A program made the position numbers and the translations under genes. Below, one piece after another: positions 8,294 through 16,714 of a DNA stretch of 24,282 nucleotides. The DNA is taken from positions 1-24,282 of the forward strand of contig CAYSJO010000756.1 in the NCBI GenBank assembly GCA_964431285.1, given 5' to 3'. The stretch is from CAUZFZ01 sp964431285 (lineage in GTDB: Bacteria; Planctomycetota; Planctomycetia; Planctomycetales; Planctomycetaceae). Within the stretch, counting starts at the first letter, position 1, and the number at the start of each line of letters is the position of its first letter. The notes under the pieces were generated by a model. That model was not told where the DNA came from and did not search any database. It worked only from the letters and a program-made list of their open reading frames with translations.

Positions 8294-10261
8294 CTACAGC
8301 TCCGCGCGCTTTGCCGGCCATGTGTCGTTCGGTTCCGCCTTCCAGACTTTGATGTCGTCGAACCAGGCATGTCGGCCATAGTTGATCAACACCAGACGCG
8401 GCTTATCCACTATCAGGCCTTTGTCTTCGAAATACAGCGGCGGCTGGTCGTCGAACTGGGCGACCATTTCCGAGCCGTGAATTTCCACCAGGGCGTTGTG
8501 CCAGGTCCCGCGCTTGAACTTGAACTCGCGCACATCTTTGTGGCCTTTCCACTTCATGATCTCGAAGCCGTCCGGCGTCGCCATCGCCCGGGCGACGTGC
8601 CCCTTGGGATTTTCGAGGCCGATGCCCAGCATTCTCGCGCCGTCCAGTTTGAACGAGAACTGGATCACGAAGTCATTGGCTTTCAACGGACCGGTTGGCC
8701 CCGTCGAGAGTTCGGAATGATGCATGTCCGACGGCAGCTCGGCACATTTGAGCTGGCCACCAGAGACATCGAACTTGCCCGTAATGCGGAACCAGTCCTT
8801 CGAGTGCGCCCCGTTCGTGAAGCTGTCTTCCAGCAACAGTTCTCCGGGCGAGCACATCAGCGGCTTCGGAAACGCAGCGACTTGAGGAATCGGCCTTGAA
8901 GTCGGTTTGGCGTTTGCATCGAACAGTTCCGGCAGCGTGCCTGTGCTGTCACCGAGCTTCTCAACGGTGACATCCATGCGATTGAGCATCGACATCCACA
9001 GATTGTTGAGCGGCGTTTCTTTCTCGAACCGCACGTGACGACCGGGCGTCAGTGTGCCGGATCCGCCGCCCGCCAGAAGAATCGGCAGGTCTTCGTGGTT
9101 GTGTGCGTTGCCGTCATGAATGCCGCTGCCGTAAGCGATCATTGAGTGATCGAGCAGCGTGCCGTCGCCTTCCTGAATCTCGTCCATGCGCTCCAGCAGG
9201 TATGCGAGCTGCCTGATGTGGAACAGGTTGATCTTCGTGATCTTCTCCTGTTTGGCCGCATCGCCGCCGTGATGAGAAAGGTCGTGATGACCTTCGGCAA
9301 CGTCGATAAATGAATACGGCTTGTTGCTCGCTTCATTCGCCAGCACGAACGTGGCGACACGCGTCACGTCCGCCTGGAAAGCCAGCACAACCAGGTCGCA
9401 CATCAGACGAATGTGCTCTTCATAAACCGTGGGCACGCCGGTCGGAGCCGGGTAGTCGGGCGTTTTCACGGGCGGCAGTTTCTCGGCACGCTCCATACGG
9501 AGTTCAATGTCCCGGATCGCGGTGAAGTATTCGTCCAGTTTCCGCATGTCGTTTTTCGCGAGTTGGTTCGCGAAGCTCTTCGAGTCCTCGTGGACGTAAT
9601 CGAGAATGCTCTTCCGCCGCGCGTCGCGTTTTTTCTTTTCGGGATCGGCGGAATTACCGAACAGTCGTTCGAAGACCAGCTTCGGGTTCACTTCCTTCGG
9701 CAGCGGCTGTGTCGCGGATCGCCACGACATGGTCGACGAGTAAACGCAGCTGTAACCCGAATCGCAGTTGCCAGCCATTGCCCCCGTTTCGGTACCGATC
9801 TCGAGTGACGCCAGTCGAGTCCGCTCACCAATCTGCGCGGCCGCCGCCTGATCGACGGAAACACCAGCACGAATGTCGGTTCCATCTGTCTTATTCGGAT
9901 GCACGCCAGTCAGGAACGCGGCCATCGCCCGAGCGTGTCCACCGCCTCCGTCCCCGTAGGGTCGTGCTTTGTCAGCCGTCAGGCCGGTGAGCACCTGCAA
10001 CTGATGCTTCACAGCTGCGAGCGGTTCGAGGATGGGCGAGAGTTCGAAGTTGCCGCCCGTCTGCTGTGGCGTCCAGTCCGGCATGTGCTTGCCGTTGGGT
10101 ACGTACAAAAACGCCATGCGATTTGGGGCAACCGTCTCCGGCTCCGCGGCCTCGGCCCAGGCGTTCTGCGGACCCATTGCTTCCAGCCACGGCAGGGACA
10201 GTGAAACGCCCAGACCACGCAGAATCGTGCGACGGGAAATGGGTTTTGGATGCGTATTCAT
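8294..10261 (-). CDS. DUF1552 protein with extra C-terminal jelly-roll domain, Tat-exported
   Basis: The 655-residue protein begins with a twin-arginine leader, SRRTILRGLGVSLSLPWLEAM. Residues about 40-450 match the DUF1552 family (PF07586): NRMAFLYVPNGKHMPDW, GGGGHARAMAAFLTG, YSCVYSSTMSW and LLAGGGSGTL. Typical members end near there. This one continues after a short linker into about 180 residues (LLLEDSF at about 475) with the beta-rich pattern of DUF1080/concanavalin-like domains, including FVIQFSFKLDG and the closing WFDDIKVWKAE. Such domains often bind or cleave carbohydrate, so surface glycan binding is inferred. ATG 10261 is chosen because GGAG lies eight bases ahead; an in-frame TTG at 10282 would overlap the upstream stop region. 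It follows the DUF1592-group gene by 17 bases, so the two are very probably co-transcribed. Confidence 0.87.
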   Translation of the reverse strand: MNTHPKPISRRTILRGLGVSLSLPWLEAMGPQNAWAEAAEPETVAPNRMAFLYVPNGKHMPDWTPQQTGGNFELSPILEPLAAVKHQLQVLTGLTADKARPYGDGGGGHARAMAAFLTGVHPNKTDGTDIRAGVSVDQAAAAQIGERTRLASLEIGTETGAMAGNCDSGYSCVYSSTMSWRSATQPLPKEVNPKLVFERLFGNSADPEKKKRDARRKSILDYVHEDSKSFANQLAKNDMRKLDEYFTAIRDIELRMERAEKLPPVKTPDYPAPTGVPTVYEEHIRLMCDLVVLAFQADVTRVATFVLANEASNKPYSFIDVAEGHHDLSHHGGDAAKQEKITKINLFHIRQLAYLLERMDEIQEGDGTLLDHSMIAYGSGIHDGNAHNHEDLPILLAGGGSGTLTPGRHVRFEKETPLNNLWMSMLNRMDVTVEKLGDSTGTLPELFDANAKPTSRPIPQVAAFPKPLMCSPGELLLEDSFTNGAHSKDWFRITGKFDVSGGQLKCAELPSDMHHSELSTGPTGPLKANDFVIQFSFKLDGARMLGIGLENPKGHVARAMATPDGFEIMKWKGHKDVREFKFKRGTWHNALVEIHGSEMVAQFDDQPPLYFEDKGLIVDKPRLVLINYGRHAWFDDIKVWKAEPNDTWPAKRAEL

Positions 10262-10269
10262 CAACAGCA

Positions 10270-10273
10270 CTCC
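10270..10273 (-). promoter_or_regulatory. Ribosome binding site for the DUF1552 gene
   Basis: GGAG on the minus strand lies eight bases before ATG 10261, in the 17-base gap after the upstream stop codon. It decides the start. Confidence 0.55.
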
Positions 10274-10278
10274 GAAGT

Positions 10279-12693
10279 TCAATGAAGGCCGCGGCGCTGA
10301 CGGAACGCGTCGCTCTTAACGATCTGTGTGACCAGTGCCGAAAACCTGTATCCGTCAGCAGCCAGTGACCGCACGATCTTTTCCACTGTCGGGCGATCGT
10401 AGTATGCCAGACCCCGCCCGACTGCGTAGATCATCAGTTTTTCAACCAGACAACGGGTGAAGTCATCCTTTCGCTGCATAACGATCGACTTCAGTTCGGC
10501 CGGACCAGTGAACTTCGTCCCGTCCGAAAACTCGCCCGTCGCGTCAACGTCGAACGATCCGTCTTTCGTGCGAAACGCGCCGACGGCATTGAAGTTCTCC
10601 AGCGCGAAGCCGATCGGGTCCATCTTCGCATGGCAATTGGCGCAGGCCGGGTTGCGGCGGTGCACTTCCATTCGCTCACGTAACGACGCGGCTGAGACAC
10701 CCTGTTTTTCTTCCGACAGCTCCGGAACGTTGGCTGGTGGAGGTGGCGGCGGCGCTCCAAGGATCTGTTCCAGCACCCAGCGGCCGCGTTTCACGGGCGA
10801 CGTACGCGTTGGGTTGGATGTCACGGTCAACACACTGCCCTGCGTGAGTAATCCGCCACGCGTGTGGTCCTGTAGCGAGACTCGCCGGAACTGAGCACCT
10901 TTGATCCGTTGACCGCCGGGTTTCTGCGGCTTCTGGCCAATCGCGTTTCCGTTCGTGTCGGCAATGCCATAGTGCTGCGCCAGAGGCTCGTTGAGAAACG
11001 TGTAATCGGCGTCGATAAGGTCCAACACACTGCGGTCTTCGCGCAGAATTGATTCGACGAACAACTCGGTTTCACGAAGCATCGCTTCACGGAGCTTCAC
11101 GTTGAACGTCGGAAAGAGCTGGCCATCGGGCGAGATGAATTCGATCCGTTTCACCTGCAGCCACTGAATCGCGAAGTTCTGCACCAGCGACGATGCCCGC
11201 GGATCGGCCAGCATGCGACGCACCTGGGCATCCAGATTTGCCGTGATTTGCTGCTTATCTGCCAGGTCCAGCAGAGTGTCGTCGGGCATCGTGCTCCACA
11301 GAAAATACGACAGACGCGATGCCAACTGAAACTCACTCAGATTGCTGACGTTCGGGCTCTGTGGCTGATCGTCGAGTTCGACTCGGAACAGGAACTTTGG
11401 AGAACACAGCGCGGCCTGCATGGCGAACTGAATAGCCGACTCCCACTTGTCACCGTCGGCCAGTGCCAGGTCTACCAGTTGGATTGAACGACTCAGTGCA
11501 TCCGCCTGGACCGGCTGACGAAACGCACGCCGCAGGAATCGAGACATGACTTCCCGGGTCTGCTCGGCCTGCGACTTTCCGTTTGTCGCCAGCAATCTTC
11601 GATGGCTGGCCGGACGCGGATCGAGCGGTCCATCCAGCGCGAGATACTCAACCCACAACTTCGAATGCGGACCGCCCTCAAGTGGTTTGTCGATCGCAAT
11701 CTGCATGCGATGGCGATTGGGCGTGGCCGGCACTGCGACTTCGAGAATCTCGGCGTCCTCGCGCGTGGTTGCCTTAACGGCGAATGTCCTGAGTATTCGC
11801 GCCGGTCGCTTCACATTCCCCAGCAACTTATCGAGTTCGGCACCGGGCGACGGATTCGGCAAATCTTTGCCGTGCAGCAGAAGTGTCACCTTCAGGGGTT
11901 TTCCCGTGCCGCTTTCGGCGTAGACGCGCGTGCGGAAGACGTAGTCGCCATCCGGATCCCATTTGTACGGTGTATTGATCGGGCCGAGCTCGATGAACTT
12001 CGTGCCATCCGTGCTCATCGGCCGAAACCCCTTCACTACCAACTTCCCCGACTCGCCAGAGGCCGGTTCGGTATAGACCGATGCCAGACGCCGCTTAATC
12101 AGCGGAGGCGGATTGGGCATGATCGCCTGGCTCACAATCTGCTCGGCCGCAGCGAGGTAACGTTCCATCAGTACGGGCGAAAGTGTGAGTACATCACCGA
12201 TGTTGTCGAAGCCGTGTCCGATGTCGTCGGACGGGAAATCCGCCGTCGGATCAAACTGAATTCCCATCAGGTCGCGAATCGTGTTGCGATACTCAACACG
12301 ATTCAGCCGCCGCATGGTGACTCTGCCTGGATCGGGTTTCGCATTGCGGTCCGCGTGATCGAAGACTGCCTTGACCAGATCAGTGAACGCTACGGATTCA
12401 GGCACTGTCGCCCGTGGCTGTCCCTTTGGCGGCATTTCACCGGTGGCGATCCGTGTGAGGACCGTGTCCCAGGTTTTCCGTTGCTTCACCACCGACAGCG
12501 AATCGCGGAACGGAGCCAGAGACAGCCCGGCTTTTGGCTTATCTCCACTGTGACACTTGATGCAGTACTTCTGCACGAACGCGCGGCCGGTCTTACCAAA
12601 GTCCGGACCCGGAGTGTCAGCGGCAGTGGCAACTGACGACATCGTCACAACTAACAGGGTGAAAACCTGGTGCACGTAATTCGTGGTAAGCAT
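10279..12693 (-). CDS. DUF1592-group planctomycete cytochrome c-like surface protein, two CxxCH motifs
   Basis: This 804-residue exported protein has a signal peptide (about residues 6-25, ending VATAAD). The first haem c motif, CIKCH, is at 44-48. The expected module order follows: DUF1587 (MRRLNRVEYRNTIRDLMG), a beta-rich stretch with YVFRTRVYAE, DUF1595 (LRRAFRQPV), DUF1592 (SRLSYFLWSTMPDD), DUF1588 with a second haem motif CANCH at 684-688 inside KMDPIGFALENFNAVG, and DUF1585 (YAVGRGLAYYDRPTVEKIV). A poly-Pro/Ala stretch, PPPPPPANVPEL, links domains. ATG 12693 is preferred because it places the signal peptide at the N-terminus; in-frame ATG 12732 and TTG 12738 add unlikely residues. Proteins of this type almost always precede DUF1552 or DUF1501 genes in Planctomycetes, as here. 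Electron transfer at the surface during polymer breakdown has been proposed but not proven. Confidence 0.9.
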   Translation of the reverse strand: MLTTNYVHQVFTLLVVTMSSVATAADTPGPDFGKTGRAFVQKYCIKCHSGDKPKAGLSLAPFRDSLSVVKQRKTWDTVLTRIATGEMPPKGQPRATVPESVAFTDLVKAVFDHADRNAKPDPGRVTMRRLNRVEYRNTIRDLMGIQFDPTADFPSDDIGHGFDNIGDVLTLSPVLMERYLAAAEQIVSQAIMPNPPPLIKRRLASVYTEPASGESGKLVVKGFRPMSTDGTKFIELGPINTPYKWDPDGDYVFRTRVYAESGTGKPLKVTLLLHGKDLPNPSPGAELDKLLGNVKRPARILRTFAVKATTREDAEILEVAVPATPNRHRMQIAIDKPLEGGPHSKLWVEYLALDGPLDPRPASHRRLLATNGKSQAEQTREVMSRFLRRAFRQPVQADALSRSIQLVDLALADGDKWESAIQFAMQAALCSPKFLFRVELDDQPQSPNVSNLSEFQLASRLSYFLWSTMPDDTLLDLADKQQITANLDAQVRRMLADPRASSLVQNFAIQWLQVKRIEFISPDGQLFPTFNVKLREAMLRETELFVESILREDRSVLDLIDADYTFLNEPLAQHYGIADTNGNAIGQKPQKPGGQRIKGAQFRRVSLQDHTRGGLLTQGSVLTVTSNPTRTSPVKRGRWVLEQILGAPPPPPPANVPELSEEKQGVSAASLRERMEVHRRNPACANCHAKMDPIGFALENFNAVGAFRTKDGSFDVDATGEFSDGTKFTGPAELKSIVMQRKDDFTRCLVEKLMIYAVGRGLAYYDRPTVEKIVRSLAADGYRFSALVTQIVKSDAFRQRRGLH

Positions 12694-12730
12694 TCGCGAC
12701 TCTGAATGATGCAACTGACAACTCAAACAC

Positions 12731-12746
12731 ATAAGCAATAGCTTAT
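12731..12746. repeat. Inverted repeat upstream of the cytochrome gene
   Basis: ATAAGC-AATA-GCTTAT is a perfect six-base dyad, 38-53 bases ahead of ATG 12693. Its position suits an operator or promoter element, but no regulator can be assigned. Confidence 0.35.
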
Positions 12747-12770
12747 CGGTGACGATGTCAGCGCAACAGT

Positions 12771-12786
12771 ACCTGTGGAAACAGGT
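12771..12786 (-). terminator. Hairpin just after the response regulator stop
   Basis: ACCTGT-TTCC-ACAGGT (minus strand) starts three bases past the stop codon of the regulator gene. The stem is six pairs and only a short TACTGTT follows, so a weak terminator or an RNA-end stabiliser is possible. Confidence 0.35.
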
Positions 12787-12788
12787 GC

Positions 12789-14237
12789 CTACAGGCCGTA
12801 CTCTTTGATTTTGCGGTACAGAGTGCGTTCCCCGATTGCCAGCAGTCGGGCGGCTTCCTGGCGATTGCCGCCAGTCAATTCCAGAGCCTTCTGAATGTAG
12901 TACCGCTCAACTTCGTCCATTGGCCGACCGACCAGCGAGTCCGGTCCAACGCCGGAAATTACGCCGCTGGCCAGGCCGCCGCCGTCTTCATCGTCTGTGA
13001 CGTCGATCGCCGGAATGTCGTCCGGCAGGTCGTCGACGTCCAGAACTCCGTCCATGTCCTGGACAAACATGCTTTCCAGTGCGTTTCGAAGCTGTCGGAT
13101 GTTGCCTGGCCAGGCATGAGCAATGAGCGACTGTCGGGCTGCACGGGAAACAGCGGGCTTCTCGCGTCCGTAGCTGTCGACGAGTTGTTCCAGAAAATGA
13201 TCAATCAGCAGTGGCACGTCCATACGCCGTTCGCGCAGTGGCGGCAGCATCACGGCGACGACTCTCAACCGATAATACAGGTCCTCGCGGAACTTCCCGT
13301 CCTTGACGAGCTGTTCAAGATCCGCGTTGGTCGCCGCAACCAGCCGAACATTGATCCCCAGTTCCTCATTCGAACCCACGCGTGAGATTTTGCGGTTCTC
13401 CAGCACGCGCAGCAGCTTGATTTGCGTGTCGAGCGGCATCTCGCCGACTTCGTCCAGAAACAGAGTCCCGCCGTTGGCGTATTCCAGCTTGCCGATGCGG
13501 CGGTCGAGCGCGTTCGTGAAGGCACCCTTCTCGTGACCGAACAGTTCACTCTCAAGAATGCTTTCCGGCAATGCCGAGATGTTGAGCGGCACAAACGGCT
13601 TGTTCTTGCGGACGTTGTTCTGGTGCAGCGCGCTGGCAACCAGCTCTTTGCCCGTCCCGTTCTCACCGAGGATCAGCACGGTGGTGTCCATGGGTGCGAT
13701 TTGCCGGAGCCGGTCAATTACCCGCTTCATGGCCGGGCTGTTCCCGATCACCCCCTCGAAACCGAATTTCTCGTCGAGCTTACGACTCAGTTCGGCGTTC
13801 TGCCGCACCAGTCGGATGCGGGTCGAGGCCTTTTCGACAGCCTGTCGCAACTCGTGAATGTCGACTGGCTTGGTCAGATACAGCGAAGCCCCAGCCTGTC
13901 CGGCCGCCAGAGCCGACTGATACGAGAAATGTCCGGTGAGCAGAATGACCTCGGCGTCGGGCAATTCCTCGCGCGTCTTCTTGAGGATCTCCAGGCCGTC
14001 GACGTCATCCATCCGCAAGTCAGTGATGACGACGTCGTATTCGTTGCTCTCAATGAGCTGCACACCCCGCTCGCCAGACGGCGCAACCTCGCACTCGTGC
14101 CCCATCGGTTCCAGGCTGTCTTTGACCGCTTCGGCATGCGATTCGTCGTCATCGACGATCAACACTCGCACAGGAGTTTCCGGCAGATCAGAGGTGCCCG
14201 GTTTCGTGGTCGCCATTGAAGTCTCAGATACCGCCAT
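12789..14237 (-). CDS. Sigma-54-dependent response regulator, NtrC type
   Basis: The 482-residue protein has three parts. A receiver domain spans about 23-137, with the acidic pocket DDD (29-31), phospho-acceptor Asp73 in VVITDLRM and Lys123 in YLTKPVD. An AAA+ sigma-54 activator domain follows, with Walker A GENGTGKE (191-198) and Walker B GGTLFLDE (255-262). A Fis-type helix-turn-helix (GGNRQEAARLLAIGERTLYRKIKEYGL region) closes the protein. The sigma-54 contact loop reads GAFTNA (238-243) instead of GAFTGA. A linker of about 35 Asp/Gly-rich residues sits before the DNA-binding domain. The start may be ATG 14237 or ATG 14216; neither has a strong ribosome binding site. No histidine kinase is adjacent. 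It is upstream of the cytochrome/DUF1552 pair on the same strand, 95 bases away, but its targets are unknown. Confidence 0.92.
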   Translation of the reverse strand: MAVSETSMATTKPGTSDLPETPVRVLIVDDDESHAEAVKDSLEPMGHECEVAPSGERGVQLIESNEYDVVITDLRMDDVDGLEILKKTREELPDAEVILLTGHFSYQSALAAGQAGASLYLTKPVDIHELRQAVEKASTRIRLVRQNAELSRKLDEKFGFEGVIGNSPAMKRVIDRLRQIAPMDTTVLILGENGTGKELVASALHQNNVRKNKPFVPLNISALPESILESELFGHEKGAFTNALDRRIGKLEYANGGTLFLDEVGEMPLDTQIKLLRVLENRKISRVGSNEELGINVRLVAATNADLEQLVKDGKFREDLYYRLRVVAVMLPPLRERRMDVPLLIDHFLEQLVDSYGREKPAVSRAARQSLIAHAWPGNIRQLRNALESMFVQDMDGVLDVDDLPDDIPAIDVTDDEDGGGLASGVISGVGPDSLVGRPMDEVERYYIQKALELTGGNRQEAARLLAIGERTLYRKIKEYGL

Positions 14238-14371
14238 CAGCTGTGAACTGGGAGAGCCAAGCGCGGATTCTAGGGACCGGCGATTCGTTCGTCTTGTGTC
14301 TCCGTTTCTGGCGGCCGTCTGAATACCTGCGACCGAAACCCATACCCGGCCTGGGAATCGCGACTTACGGC

Positions 14372-15463
14372 CTATTCCAGTACGGACGCACCGGTTGCCG
14401 AACCGGTCAGGTAGCCACTTTCACACTTCAGACGGCGCTGCGAAGTCAATTCGATATCGCGCGTGGATGTAGACTCGGTCACTTCGACAACGGCGTCGCT
14501 CAGACCAATGATCGTGTACCGATCGGGAATCGCCGGTACCTCGTCTTCAGGATCCGTCGACAGAGGGTGGACTGTGACTGTGTACTCGCCCGGTACCAAC
14601 GCACCGTCAAGCGTCACAACTCGGAATTGACCGTTGTCATCTGAGACACCCGTACCGGAATCGCCGGTTGCCGTTCCCGTCAGCAGAATCACTACGTTCG
14701 CCAGAGGCTCACCGTCGAGTCTGATTTGCCCGACCAGTGCAGTCTGGGACCAGATGCGTCCGAAGTGGACACCGGAAGCGCCAACGGCGACCACCACGAC
14801 GGCAGTCATAAGCAACTGCCGCCGAGACAGCGTCGAGATAGTCTGTCCCGCACTCAGCGCGAAGAAAAATGGTGCGAACACAATCCAGAGCGCACTTCCT
14901 CGCAATCGGGTCTGGTGAGTTGCCGCCGGTTCGGCCGCGACAGATTCTGGTGCGTCGGTTTCCTCAACTGGAAACTCGAAGCCGTATTCTTCCGCAGTTG
15001 TCCAGGCGGCATCATCTTCGCTCCGCACAGGAGTGTCCCGATTCAGCAGGCCGTCGCCTGAGAACTCGTGCATCACCGAAAGCGGCAAAGGACCGACTTC
15101 GTCACCGTCCCGCTGCACGTAGAACATCGGTTCGCTGGTCACTGCGGTCGCCACGGACCCGGCTGCCTCCGGCTCCGCCTCAAGGTCAGGCGGAGGCGAT
15201 TCATCCTGCTGGTAGTCGGGACGCGTGTTAAGGCTCATCGGCCGGCGTGCATCGCTCGGCTGTGCGTGTGGTACGGGGTCACCCAGCAACTGGTCCCCGT
15301 CGTCGTCGTACAAGTACTCGGCGGGCTGCCAGTCATCGGTATCTTCGGGACAAACCCGGTCGTCCAGGCGGAGTTCGCCGGAGTCGAGCATCTGCTGGAT
15401 ATCGGCGCGTTCCAGAGGGCCAAGCCTCAGTCCGCTTATCTCGACCAGCCACCGATCTGTCAT
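14372..15463 (-). CDS. Membrane protein with two GYF_2 domains and a carboxypeptidase-regulatory-like domain
   Basis: This 363-residue protein has a GYF_2 domain (PF14237-like) at about 4-52 (WLVEISGLRLGPLERADIQQML...DDWQPAEY), an acidic linker, a second GYF_2 at about 113-163 (MFYVQRDGDEVGPLPLSVM...AAWTTAEEYGF), and two hydrophobic segments at about 191-207 and 217-235. It ends in a transthyretin/carboxypeptidase-regulatory-like beta domain from about 243 (GQIRLDGEPLANVVILLTGT; GEYTVTVHP), the type found in many small planctomycete lipoproteins. GYF_2 domains probably bind peptides in the cytoplasm while the beta domain would lie outside; this topology is inferred. Its ATG overlaps the stop of the DUF1559 gene by one base (TAATG), so translation is probably coupled. 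Function unknown. Confidence 0.8.
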   Translation of the reverse strand: MTDRWLVEISGLRLGPLERADIQQMLDSGELRLDDRVCPEDTDDWQPAEYLYDDDGDQLLGDPVPHAQPSDARRPMSLNTRPDYQQDESPPPDLEAEPEAAGSVATAVTSEPMFYVQRDGDEVGPLPLSVMHEFSGDGLLNRDTPVRSEDDAAWTTAEEYGFEFPVEETDAPESVAAEPAATHQTRLRGSALWIVFAPFFFALSAGQTISTLSRRQLLMTAVVVVAVGASGVHFGRIWSQTALVGQIRLDGEPLANVVILLTGTATGDSGTGVSDDNGQFRVVTLDGALVPGEYTVTVHPLSTDPEDEVPAIPDRYTIIGLSDAVVEVTESTSTRDIELTSQRRLKCESGYLTGSATGASVLE

Positions 15464-16542
15464 TAGAACGCGAGACCTTTGAGGACATTCCCGTCGTGCC
15501 GATCCGCCAGTGACATCAGTACGCCGAAATCGATGCTTTCCTGCAGAAAACGCACCCCACCGTCAACAAAAAGTGCATGGGCCCCACTTGGATGCGCGGA
15601 CGTGATCGGGGTATGAGCCCCACCAGATGCGGCTGCAGACACGGCTGTTCCAGAAGCCGTTCCCTTCATATTGATGCCGTAACGCAGTGTTGTAATGTTG
15701 TAGACGAAGTGGTCGCAATTCGACGTTGGACCGCCGGCCACCGGCACAGCCGGAAGCGTCGTGCCTGCCCACACACCGCCCAGATACGAGCTACGGATCG
15801 TTTCGTCCTCGGTGATCACGACCTGGGGTGTGCCGGCTACCACCTGTATCCGGGGCAGGCGCGCTGTCGATTGCTCGGCAATCATCATGGTGTTGGTTGA
15901 ACCATCGGTCACGTCGCGCATCTTGACGCTGGCGTTTTCCAGCAGCATGCCATTGCGGCCAAGTACGGCTCCTGCGTTCGGTCCGGGGCAGGCGCCGACC
16001 AGTTCGGCATTCGGGTTGATGTTCCCGTTCCTGAAGGCAGCCCCGGAAATCCCGATGTAGGTTGTCGTCATGATGGTCTGTGACCCCGACGCGGAAACTG
16101 GCACGTGCTCTGACATGGATGCGGACGGACACCAGAACATTTCGACGTACAGGTTGTCCAGAATGGCAGCGTTGGGATTACCCGAGAGTCCGACTCCGGC
16201 AACCCCGGCAGGCGTTTCGGCGATCAGGCGGTTGTAAGCGTTGCCCTGATCGATCCATGGCAGCATGGGAACGAAAAACGAATTGCCCCGCACTGCCGGA
16301 ACGTGTGGGGACCCTGGTGCGGGGGCATAGGCGGCCCCGATTGGAAACGATCCGACGGAGATTTCGTACTCGTGTAACGCGAGCCCGATCTGCTTGAGCC
16401 GGTTGATGCACTGAGTGCGCCGAGCTGCCTCGCGGGCATTCTGCACAGCCGGCAGAAGCAGCGACGCAAGAACCGAGATGATCGCGATCACGACCAGCAG
16501 TTCGATGAGTGTGAATCCATGGCGACGCCGACAGCCCATCAT
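15463..16542 (-). CDS. DUF1559 pseudopilin-like protein
   Basis: The 359-residue protein starts with a type IV prepilin signal: HG|FTLIELLVVIAIISVLASL, with Gly9 before the expected cleavage point, Glu at mature position 5, then a hydrophobic helix and AREAARRTQCINRLKQIGLALHEYE. The rest matches DUF1559 (PF07596, SBP_bac_10), including SVGSFPIGAAYAP, a central SDG-type region and the C-terminal HALFVDGGVRFLQESID. This family is amplified to dozens of copies in planctomycete genomes and is processed like type II secretion pseudopilins. The start is ATG 16542 (a second ATG follows at once) with AGGAG seven bases upstream. It is the first gene of a two-gene unit with the GYF_2 protein and is divergent from the oxidoreductase gene 172 bases away. 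Its role, structural fibre or secretion, is not known. Confidence 0.92.
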   Translation of the reverse strand: MMGCRRRHGFTLIELLVVIAIISVLASLLLPAVQNAREAARRTQCINRLKQIGLALHEYEISVGSFPIGAAYAPAPGSPHVPAVRGNSFFVPMLPWIDQGNAYNRLIAETPAGVAGVGLSGNPNAAILDNLYVEMFWCPSASMSEHVPVSASGSQTIMTTTYIGISGAAFRNGNINPNAELVGACPGPNAGAVLGRNGMLLENASVKMRDVTDGSTNTMMIAEQSTARLPRIQVVAGTPQVVITEDETIRSSYLGGVWAGTTLPAVPVAGGPTSNCDHFVYNITTLRYGINMKGTASGTAVSAAASGGAHTPITSAHPSGAHALFVDGGVRFLQESIDFGVLMSLADRHDGNVLKGLAF

Positions 16543-16714
16543 CGTGTTACTCCTGAGGGTATGGTGAGAATTCGGTAGAGCCTCAAGTCTGGGAACGCAG
16601 TCTGAACGGGAAAGTCAACGCAGATTCCGCAGATTTCAATTCGGAATGGCACCTCGGTAGACTGCCTTTTGCATATCCATTGCGTCCCAAATCCAGTCCT
16701 CAGAGACCCTGAAC

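Noticed and set aside
11602..12636. Plus-strand open frame of 344 codons
   Set aside because: It is antisense to the DUF1592-group protein, whose domains cover the whole stretch.
16543..16714. Possible sigma-54 promoter (TGGCAC at 16646 onwards) ahead of the oxidoreductase
   Set aside because: The spacing from GG to the next GC is 14 bases rather than 10, so it does not fit the -24/-12 consensus.
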